A stretch of 8,876 bases of DNA, taken from positions 1 through 8,876 of the forward strand of contig JAQUMZ010000091.1 in NCBI GenBank assembly GCA_028717865.1, read 5' to 3'. Below, in pieces: positions 1 through 8,876 of the stretch. The translations under genes and the position numbers were made by a program. The notes beneath the pieces are model-generated. The model saw only the letters and a program-made list of their open reading frames with translations, made no database searches and was not told the DNA's origin. This stretch comes from Elusimicrobiota bacterium (GTDB lineage: Bacteria; Elusimicrobiota; Elusimicrobia; UBA1565; UBA9628). Numbering within the stretch: position 1 is the stretch's first letter; every line of letters begins with the position of its first letter.

Positions 1-495
1 AGCCCCAGTTTCGCTCGCCCGGGAACTGGGCGACGGGCATGATCTCCACGGCGTTGACGCCCAACTCGGCGAGTTCGCCGAGCCTGGGGATGACGGCGTC
101 AAACGTCCCCGGTCCGGTGAAAGTTCCCACGTGCAGCTCGTAGACGACCAGGTCCTCGAGCGCGCGCCCCCGCCAGCCGCCGTCGTTCCAACGAAAGGCG
201 GCGTGGTCCACGATCTGCGCGGGGCCGTGCACCCCCTGCGGCTGCGCCAGCGAGGCGGGATCGGGCCGCGCGCGGCCGCCGTCGAGGATGTAGCGGTAGA
301 GCGTTCCGGCCCCGGCCTCGGTCACGGCGGACCACCAGCCCGCCGGCTCCGGGCGCATGGCCAGCCGCCGCCGGCTTCCGGATTCCAGGCGCAGCGCGAG
401 CTTCCGCTGCTCGGGCGCCCAGACGCGGAAGCGGCAGCGGCCGCCGCCCAGCGGGTGCGCGCCCGGCTCCGCGGCTGCGTTCGGCCGGGGCGCGC

Positions 496-499
<4 letters not shown>
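1..499 (-). CDS. treZ: Maltooligosyltrehalose trehalohydrolase (TreZ), N-terminal part, cut by left edge
   Basis: TreZ hydrolyses the trehalose unit from maltooligosyltrehalose, the product of TreY, giving free trehalose and a shortened maltodextrin in the cytoplasm. About 166 N-terminal residues are visible, and the catalytic GH13 barrel lies mostly beyond the window. Residues ~13-110 form the TreZ-type N-terminal beta domain, with FRVWAPE at 24-30, RPDPAS at 78-83 and QPQGVHGP at 86-93. The barrel then begins with VVYELHVGTFTGPGTF from 118 and EIMPVAQFPGERNWG ending at 166; all are strong TreZ signatures. The chosen start is TTG at 499-497, overlapping the TreS-Mak stop as TTGA and preceded by GGAG eight bases upstream. 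No ATG or GTG lies before the conserved domain; the first ATG comes after residue 45, which would remove FRVWAPE. The overlap implies translational coupling with treS-mak. treY would be expected further left, but it is not seen. Confidence 0.93.
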
Positions 500-3816
<3,317 letters not shown>

Positions 3817-3829
3817 CGCAATGGAAACG

Positions 3830-3838
3830 ATCGTAGCA
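3830..3838 (-). promoter_or_regulatory. Possible extended -10 element for the treS-mak/treZ operon
   Basis: The minus strand reads TGCTACGAT, a TGn plus TACGAT arrangement (4 of 6 against TATAAT), with 13 bases between the hexamer and ATG 3816. A transcript starting about seven bases downstream of the hexamer would have a leader of roughly six bases and no Shine-Dalgarno. The element is weaker than the mgtE and mprF motifs. It is called mainly because its position and shape match theirs. Confidence 0.35.
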
Positions 3839-3932
3839 ATTTCATCCCTGATGCCGGGTTGGAACGATCCGATATGGAACAACTCTTCTGCGCGTTTTGC
3901 GAGAGCCGTGGAGGAGTTCCCCCAGCATTTCT

Positions 3933-3941
3933 TGGTATCAT
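3933..3941 (+). promoter_or_regulatory. Probable extended -10 element for mgtE
   Basis: TGGTATCAT is a TGn extension plus TATCAT, one mismatch from TATAAT. Ten bases lie between the hexamer and the mgtE ATG at 3952, so transcription would start almost at the start codon. The 11-mer TGGTATCATTG (3933-3943) recurs identically just before mprF (5294-5304). No convincing -35 is visible. This is inferred from sequence only. Confidence 0.5.
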
Positions 3942-3951
3942 TGACAGCGTC

Positions 3952-5262
3952 ATGCCCGCCTCCACGCTAGGCTTCGCCGCGGTCCGGCGGCTCATCGATC
4001 TCGACCCCGCCCAGGCCGGCCGGTTCTTGCAGGAGTTCGAGGCCGGCCGGGCCGCCGCGGTCCTCGGCCAGCTGCCCGCCGCGGACGTCGCGGCGGCCAT
4101 GCCGCACCTGCATCCGGTTTTCGCTGCCGCCGTCCTGGCGCGGCTGGCCCCGGCGGCCGCGGGCGAGGTCCTGCGCCGGGTCGCGCCCCGGGCCGCCGCC
4201 GACGCCTTCCAGGCCATGGGCCAGGCCGAGCGCCTGGCCGTGCTGGAGGCTCTGCCCACCGAGCGCAAGCGCAGCCTGCAGGACATGCTGGCCTATCCCC
4301 AGGACAGCGCGGGCCGGCTCATGAGCCAGGATTTCACGGCCTTCTCCAAGGACTCGCGGGTGCGCGAGGCGGTCGAGAAGCTCCGGCAGATGGCGCACAA
4401 CCAGCCGGCGCCGACTTATGCCTACGTGGTCGGTCCCGAGAATACCCTGGTGGGCGTGCTCAACATGCGCGATCTGCTGCTGGCCGACCCCGGCGCGAGC
4501 CTCGAGTCGGTCATGCGCCGCAGCGTGCTGGCCGTTTCCCCTTTCCTGGAACGCGAGGAACTCGTCCGCCTGACTTCCGAGAAGCGCTATCTGGCCCTGC
4601 CCGTGGTCGACGCCCAGCGGCGCCTGCTGGGCGTCGTGGCGGGCGAGCGGCTCCTGGACTCCGCCCGGCGGGAGGCGGCGCAGGACCTGCAGATCCTCTT
4701 CGGCGGCGGAGCCGACGAGCAGGTCTTGTCGCCCGTGGCCTTGAAGGTCTCGCGGCGCATGCCGTGGCTGCAGGCCAACCTCGCGACGGCGTTCTTGGCC
4801 GCCGGGGTGGTTTCGCTGTTCGAGGGCCTCATCTCCAAATTCGCGATCCTGGCGGTCTTTCTTCCCGTCGTCGCCGGCCAGGGCGGCAACGCCGGGTTCC
4901 AGAGCCTTTCCGTGATCCTCAGGGGCCTGGTCATGCGGGAGATCCTGCCCCAGGACGCCGCCCGCGTCGTGGGGCGGGAGATGCTCGCGGGCCTGGCCAA
5001 CGGGATATTGACCGGCCTGGTCGCGGCCGCGGCGGCCTGGCTCTGGAAAGGCGACGCCATGCTGGGCGTGGTGGTGGCCTTGGCCATGATCGTCAACCTC
5101 GTGGCCGCGGGCGCGGCCGGGGCCGCGATTCCCCTGGCCATGAAGCGGCTGGGCTACGACCCCGCCCAGTCCTCGGGCATACTCCTGACCACGGTTACGG
5201 ACGTGGTGGGTTTCTTTTCCTTCTTGGGTTTCGCCAGCCTGTTCTCTTCCAAGCTGATGTAG
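3952..5262 (+). CDS. mgtE: MgtE-family magnesium transporter
   Basis: MgtE is a homodimeric inner-membrane Mg2+ channel/transporter gated by cytoplasmic Mg2+. The product is 436 residues, close to the usual ~450. Residues 1 to ~118 are the helical, alanine-rich MgtE_N domain. The hinge YPQDSAGRLMSQDF at 115-128 is diagnostic. Two CBS domains follow (~123-180 and ~185-240), then a connecting plug helix (~241-268) and a five-helix membrane domain from ~272. Key pore-region motifs are intact: LPVVAGQGGNAGFQS around 304-318 (GNAG at 312-315), and D417 in the last helix motif VTDVVGFF, matching the conserved pore aspartate of the family. ATG 3952 is chosen because it fits the domain start. An in-frame ATG at 3874 would add 26 residues, but it would place the promoter-like motif inside the gene. 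No Shine-Dalgarno is seen. mprF follows 46 bp downstream. Confidence 0.95.
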   Translation: MPASTLGFAAVRRLIDLDPAQAGRFLQEFEAGRAAAVLGQLPAADVAAAMPHLHPVFAAAVLARLAPAAAGEVLRRVAPRAAADAFQAMGQAERLAVLEALPTERKRSLQDMLAYPQDSAGRLMSQDFTAFSKDSRVREAVEKLRQMAHNQPAPTYAYVVGPENTLVGVLNMRDLLLADPGASLESVMRRSVLAVSPFLEREELVRLTSEKRYLALPVVDAQRRLLGVVAGERLLDSARREAAQDLQILFGGGADEQVLSPVALKVSRRMPWLQANLATAFLAAGVVSLFEGLISKFAILAVFLPVVAGQGGNAGFQSLSVILRGLVMREILPQDAARVVGREMLAGLANGILTGLVAAAAAWLWKGDAMLGVVVALAMIVNLVAAGAAGAAIPLAMKRLGYDPAQSSGILLTTVTDVVGFFSFLGFASLFSSKLM

Positions 5263-5293
5263 CCGTCCGGCGGCGCTTGGCTGTTGCGGCCCA

Positions 5294-5302
5294 TGGTATC
5301 AT
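5294..5302 (+). promoter_or_regulatory. Probable extended -10 element for mprF (leaderless transcript)
   Basis: TGGTATCAT lies in the 46-bp gap after mgtE, with six bases between TATCAT and the GTG start at 5309. This is the usual distance from a -10 hexamer to +1, so the mRNA may begin exactly at the start codon. The 11-mer TGGTATCATTG matches the one before mgtE. No strong -35 is seen. Readthrough from mgtE is also possible, because no terminator separates the genes. Confidence 0.5.
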
Positions 5303-5308
5303 TGTCGC

Positions 5309-7807
5309 GTGCCGCGCGCGCTGGAGCGTTTTCGGCGGATAGTTCCCTTTCTCGGCCTCGTCTTCTTGGGGGCCGCGCTCTGGTTTTTGCACCGGTTCCT
5401 GGCGGCTCACCACCCGGGGGACTTGTGGCGGGAACTGCGGGCGATCCCGGCGGCGCGGCTGGCCGCCGCGGCCGCGCTCGCGGCCCTGAGCTACGCGATC
5501 CTCACCTTATACGACCTGCTGGCCCTGGCCTACGTGGGCCGGCGCCTGCCCTACCGCGCCGTGGCCATGACGTCGTTCGTGAGCTACGCCTTCAGCCATA
5601 ACATCGGCTTGTCGCTGCTTTCGGGCGGCTCGATCCGGATGCGCCTCTATTCGGCCCGCGGGCTCGACGCGCTGGAGATCGCCCGGATGTCGGCGTTCGT
5701 CGCGGCCATGTTCTGGTCCGGGTACCTTCTGCTGGCGGGGTGGACGTGGCGGCCGGCGGGCGCCGTTCTGCTGGCTATCGTGGCGGCCTTCCTGGCCGCG
5801 GCCGGGCTGCGCCGCAGGCCGTTTCGCCTGGGGGATTGGGAATTGCCCATGCCCGCCGCGAGCCTGGCTTGGCGCATGGTGGCCGTCTCGGTCCTGGACT
5901 GGTGCGCCGCCGCCGCGGTACTTTACGCCTTGATCCCGCCGCGGCCCCAGCTGACGTTCGGGGTCTTTTTGTCCGCGTTCCTGCTCTCCCAACTGGCCGG
6001 ATTGCTCAGCCAGGTCCCGGGCGGGGTGGGGGTCTTCGAGGCGGGCATGCTCCTGACCCTGGGCCCCTTCCTCCCGCCCGCGCAGGCGGCGTCGATCCTG
6101 ATCGCTTACCGGCTCGTTTATTATCTGCTCCCTTTCCTGCTCGCGGTCGTACTTCTGGGCGGCTACGAGGCCTTCGCGCGCCGGAAGCGGGCGTTCCAGG
6201 CGCTCGGCTGGCTGGGGCGGGTCGTTCCCGCCGTGGCCGCCTTGGCCGTGTTCCTGGCGGGTTCGGGCATGCTGTTTTCCGGGGCCGTGCCGTCCAATCC
6301 GGAGCGCCTGGCCTGGCTGGGCCGGGTCCTGCCGCTCGGAATAATAGAGTTTTCGCATCTCGCCGCGAGCGTGATCGGAGCCGTCCTTCTGATCCTGGCC
6401 CACGGATTGTGGCGCCGGGTGTCCTCGGCGCACGCCCTGGCCTGCCTGCTGCTGCTCGCGGGGGCGGGCGCCTCCATTCTCAAGGGCTCGCACTGGGGGC
6501 AGGCCTGCGTCCTGGCGGCGGTTTTCGGCCTGCTCTACGCCAGCCGGCGGGAATTCTTCCGGCAGGCGGCTTTGACCCGGGAGCCTTTCTCCGCGGAGTG
6601 GCTGTTCATGATCGCCGCGGTCCTGCTCTGCACCTTGTGGCTCGGGCTGTTCTCCTACAAGCACGTGGCCTACTCGAACGATCTGTGGTGGAAATTCAGC
6701 CTGCACGGGGGCGGCGCCCCGCGATTTTTGCGGGCCGGACTGGCGGCGGCGGTGACGCTGCTGCTTTTCGCCGCCGCCCGGCTGCTGCGCTGCGTGGCGC
6801 CCGAGGTGGCGCCCGCCGCGGGCGAGGAATTGGACCGCGTGGCGCCGCTCGTGGCCCGCTGCCCGCGGACCTGCGCCAACCTCGCGTTTCTGGGGGACAA
6901 GACCTTCCTTTGGAGCCGGGCCGGGGACGCCTTCCTCATGTACGCGGCCGCGGGGAGCACTTGGGTGGCGATGGGCGAGCCGGTGGGGCCGCCGGCGGCC
7001 TGGCCCGAGCTGGTTTGGAATTTCAAGGATCTTTGCGACCGGCATGGGGGCTACGCCGCCTTCTACCAGGTGGCGCCGGAGAGCCTGCACGTTTTCGCCG
7101 ACGCGGGCTTGTCCTTCCTGAAGCTGGGCGAGGAGGCCGTCATAAACCTGGAGAGGTTTTCCCTGGAGGGCTCCGATTTCAATACTCTCCGCCATGCCGT
7201 CAACAAGCTGCAAAACGATGATTACCGGTTCGAGATCGTGGAGCCGCCGGCGGTCGCCGAGCTTCTGCCGCAGCTCCAGGCCGTTTCCGACGCCTGGCTG
7301 GCCGAGAAGAACACCCGCGAAAAACGCTTCTCCATCGGGAGATTCGACGCGGACTACCTGCGGCGCTTCCCCGCCGCCTTGGTCCGGCGCGGCGGGGCGG
7401 TCGTCGCCTTCGCCAATCTGTGGCTGGGCGGGGACAAGGAGGAGCTGTCCTTGGACCTGATGCGCCACGTCCCGGCGGCTCCGAACGGGATCATGGACTA
7501 TCTATTCGCCCGGCTCATGTCCTGGGGCCGGGAGCAAGGCTGGCGGCGGTTCAACTTGGGGCTGGCGCCGCTGGCCGGGCTGGAGGCCAGGGAGTCTTCC
7601 CCGCTTTGGAACAAAGCCGGCGGGCTGCTGTTCCGTCATGGCGAGTATTTCTACAATTTTCAAGGCCTGCGTCAGTACAAGGAGAAATTCCAGCCGGAAT
7701 GGCGGGCCAGGTATCTGGCTTCCTCCGGCGGCGTGGCCCTGCCCGCCGTCCTGCTCGACATCGCGTCCTTGGTGTCGGGCGGTTTGCGCGGGGTGCTGGC
7801 CAAATAG
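5309..7807 (+). CDS. mprF: Bifunctional aminoacyl-phosphatidylglycerol synthase/flippase (MprF)
   Basis: MprF transfers an amino acid, classically lysine, from aminoacyl-tRNA to phosphatidylglycerol and flips the product across the inner membrane. This lowers the negative surface charge and gives resistance to cationic peptides. The product is 832 residues, the usual full length (~840). Residues 1 to ~500 are a multi-helix membrane region with the flippase signatures SYAFSHNIGLSLLSGGSIRM (positions 92-111) and QVPGGVGVFE (235-244). The C-terminal soluble synthase (DUF2156, GNAT-like) covers ~510-832. It carries LGDKTFLW, WVAMGEPVGP, HAVNKLQNDDY, LSLDLMRH around D716, NLGLAPLAGLE, and K791-L803 reading KEKFQPEWRARYL. 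The start is GTG 5309: no in-frame alternative lies upstream, and the first in-frame ATG comes after ~85 residues. No Shine-Dalgarno is present. The amino acid used (Lys, Ala or Arg) cannot be read from the sequence. Confidence 0.94.
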   Translation: MPRALERFRRIVPFLGLVFLGAALWFLHRFLAAHHPGDLWRELRAIPAARLAAAAALAALSYAILTLYDLLALAYVGRRLPYRAVAMTSFVSYAFSHNIGLSLLSGGSIRMRLYSARGLDALEIARMSAFVAAMFWSGYLLLAGWTWRPAGAVLLAIVAAFLAAAGLRRRPFRLGDWELPMPAASLAWRMVAVSVLDWCAAAAVLYALIPPRPQLTFGVFLSAFLLSQLAGLLSQVPGGVGVFEAGMLLTLGPFLPPAQAASILIAYRLVYYLLPFLLAVVLLGGYEAFARRKRAFQALGWLGRVVPAVAALAVFLAGSGMLFSGAVPSNPERLAWLGRVLPLGIIEFSHLAASVIGAVLLILAHGLWRRVSSAHALACLLLLAGAGASILKGSHWGQACVLAAVFGLLYASRREFFRQAALTREPFSAEWLFMIAAVLLCTLWLGLFSYKHVAYSNDLWWKFSLHGGGAPRFLRAGLAAAVTLLLFAAARLLRCVAPEVAPAAGEELDRVAPLVARCPRTCANLAFLGDKTFLWSRAGDAFLMYAAAGSTWVAMGEPVGPPAAWPELVWNFKDLCDRHGGYAAFYQVAPESLHVFADAGLSFLKLGEEAVINLERFSLEGSDFNTLRHAVNKLQNDDYRFEIVEPPAVAELLPQLQAVSDAWLAEKNTREKRFSIGRFDADYLRRFPAALVRRGGAVVAFANLWLGGDKEELSLDLMRHVPAAPNGIMDYLFARLMSWGREQGWRRFNLGLAPLAGLEARESSPLWNKAGGLLFRHGEYFYNFQGLRQYKEKFQPEWRARYLASSGGVALPAVLLDIASLVSGGLRGVLAK

Positions 7808-7809
7808 CC

Positions 7810-8876
7810 TCAGAATTCATATCTCAATCCCGCGAACGCGGCGCGCCCTGCCCGCGGATAGCCGTACGCCGTTTCGTAGTTCCGGTCGAAAACGTTGCGC
7901 ACGCCCACGTCGGCCGAAAGGCCGGCGGCCGCGGCCCAGGTGAGCTTGACGTCCGTGGTCCAATAGTCGGCGAGGACTCCCCAGGCCAGGGTGTCGGGGT
8001 CCTGGTAATGCCGTCCGGAATACCAGCGGGCGTCGGCGCGCAGCGACAGCCGCCGGCCCAGACGTCCCAGGCCGCCGGCGTGGACCGCGTGGGCGGGCCG
8101 GTCGGGCAGGCGGGCGCTCGTGCGGTTCGGGGACAAGTCCCGCGCGTCGAGATAGGCGTAGCTGAAATCGATGGAGACCGGCTCCTCGCGCGGGGACTCG
8201 AGCCGGAGCTCTCCGCCCATATAGCGGGCCTTGCCCACGTTCTGGTTCTGCTGCTTGCCCGCGGCGGCCGGCCGGCTGACGATGAGGTCCGTCAGGTCCG
8301 AATAAAAGGCGGAGGCGTCCGCGGCCAGGCCTCCGGGCAGGTCCGACCGCGACGCGCCGAGCTCGTAGTTGACGGCCCGCTCCCGCCGTAGGTCGGGATT
8401 GGGGAGATTCCGGTCCAGGTAGCCCGAGAACAGCTCCTTGAGCGCCGGGAATCTGGTCTTGACCGCTGCGGCCAGGCGCAGCTTCGTGCCGTCGGGCAGG
8501 CCGTAACCGGCGGCCAGGCGGGGATCGAGCGCCGTTTGCGCGGGCCGCAAGGCGTTGCCGGCGGCGTAACGGGGCCTTTGGATCTCGTAGCCGGCGCCCG
8601 CCGCCAGTTCCAGGCCGATCGCGGTCCGGAAGGAGTCCTCCAGCGCCAGCGAGTATGACTCCGCCTGGTAGCTCTCCCAGGCCGCGCCCGCGGTATCTTG
8701 TTCCCGGTGCGTGTCCGCCTTGTACTGGGCCAGGGCGGATAGGCGATGGCGTTCGGCGGGCGCGGCGTCTAGCCGCAGGGAGCCGCCCGCGCTGTAGTCG
8801 TCGTAGGTGCTGTGGAACGAGGAATTCTTCGTCTGGGCCGCGTAGGAGGCGTCGTCGTACGCGTCCAGGACGTTCA
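7810..8876 (-). CDS. TonB-dependent outer-membrane receptor, C-terminal beta-barrel, cut by right edge
   Basis: The frame is open from the right edge (first full codon at 8874) to TGA at 7812-7810, giving 354 residues of an outer-membrane barrel. The N-terminal signal peptide, TonB box and plug domain would lie beyond the window. Diagnostic blocks are present. One is FPALKELFSGYLDRNLPNPDL followed by YELGASRSDL (about 8460-8335), the typical 'P.L.ELF...NP.L..E....YElG' signature. The other is RNVFDRNYETAYGYPRAGR near the C-terminus, ahead of GLRYEF. The terminal phenylalanine is the usual signal for outer-membrane insertion by BAM. Alternating hydrophobic strands such as LSLRADARWYSGRHY fit a barrel. 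Its style is closer to siderophore or cobalamin receptors than to SusC proteins, but the substrate is unknown. It converges on mprF with a 2-bp gap. An internal TTG at 8550 is not a start, since homologous barrel sequence continues upstream of it. Confidence 0.9.
   Translation of the reverse strand, partial: NVLDAYDDASYAAQTKNSSFHSTYDDYSAGGSLRLDAAPAERHRLSALAQYKADTHREQDTAGAAWESYQAESYSLALEDSFRTAIGLELAAGAGYEIQRPRYAAGNALRPAQTALDPRLAAGYGLPDGTKLRLAAAVKTRFPALKELFSGYLDRNLPNPDLRRERAVNYELGASRSDLPGGLAADASAFYSDLTDLIVSRPAAAGKQQNQNVGKARYMGGELRLESPREEPVSIDFSYAYLDARDLSPNRTSARLPDRPAHAVHAGGLGRLGRRLSLRADARWYSGRHYQDPDTLAWGVLADYWTTDVKLTWAAAAGLSADVGVRNVFDRNYETAYGYPRAGRAAFAGLRYEF

Larger units (their letters stand above)
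3817..3951. promoter_or_regulatory. Divergent intergenic region between treS-mak and mgtE
   Basis: This 135-bp stretch is visibly less GC-rich than the flanking genes and should hold both promoters. It contains an extended -10-like element on each strand, listed separately, but no good -35 match to TTGACA at 16-18 bp from either. I see no Mg2+ riboswitch (M-box)-like structure, for which there is in any case little room before mgtE. TGGAAACGATCG (3822-3833) and TGGAACGATCCG (3860-3871) are similar and could be a repeated operator half-site, but this is weak. Confidence 0.6.

Noticed and set aside
3817..3882. 22-residue N-terminal extension of TreS from TTG 3882
   Set aside because: The extension has no similarity that I recognise to TreS and would run through the candidate promoter. 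ATG 3816 lies at the usual distance before the first conserved block.
3874..3951. 26-residue N-terminal extension of MgtE from ATG 3874, containing a CAFC motif
   Set aside because: MgtE proteins need no such extension, no ribosome site precedes it, and it would put the TGGTATCATTG motif, repeated before mprF, inside coding sequence.
5262..5272. Small hairpin GCCG-TC-CGGC after mgtE as a terminator
   Set aside because: The stem is four base pairs with no T-run, too weak for an intrinsic terminator.
5740..7221. 493-codon plus-strand open frame overlapping mprF in another frame
   Set aside because: It is an Arg/Gly/Pro/Ala-rich shadow typical of high GC, with no start context and no recognisable motif.
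5507..7468. 653-codon minus-strand open frame antisense to mprF
   Set aside because: Its composition is Gly/Arg/Gln/Glu-rich without domains, and it mirrors MprF codons. The MprF frame has unmistakable family motifs throughout.
7830..7841. Palindrome CCGCGAACGCGG just past the mprF stop, as a terminator
   Set aside because: The stem is only 5 bp with a 2-base loop, no T-run follows on either strand, and it lies within the receptor coding sequence.

Overview
The window looks like chromosomal DNA from a GC-rich, double-membraned bacterium. A TonB-dependent outer-membrane receptor at the right edge implies an outer membrane, and codon third positions are strongly G/C. I cannot place the organism more precisely. 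A deep-branching or uncultured GC-rich phylum is possible, but that is a guess.

The left half is a leftward operon for trehalose and alpha-glucan metabolism. It starts at 3816 with a long fusion protein, trehalose synthase (TreS) joined to maltokinase (Mak/Pep2). Its stop overlaps a TTG start for maltooligosyltrehalose trehalohydrolase (TreZ), which runs off the left edge. Together they suggest a cycle: TreZ (with TreY, not seen here) releases trehalose from glucan ends. TreS turns trehalose into maltose, and Mak makes maltose 1-phosphate, the donor for GlgE-type glucan synthesis.

A 135-bp divergent intergenic region (3817-3951) separates this operon from a rightward pair. mgtE encodes a complete Mg2+ channel/transporter. 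After a 46-bp gap comes mprF, a two-domain aminoacyl-phosphatidylglycerol synthase/flippase. mprF ends 2 bp from the stop of the convergent TonB-dependent receptor gene, which enters from the right and is visible only as its C-terminal barrel (354 residues).

Genes fill nearly the whole window. I see no RNA genes, mobile elements, CRISPR arrays or convincing terminators. The gene content is conventional. The most interesting signal is regulatory: an identical 11-mer (TGGTATCATTG), resembling an extended -10 promoter element, lies just upstream of both mgtE and mprF, and a related TGCTACGAT precedes treS-mak. All three genes lack a Shine-Dalgarno sequence, whereas the internal operon gene treZ has one. 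This pattern fits leaderless or near-leaderless transcription for promoter-proximal genes.
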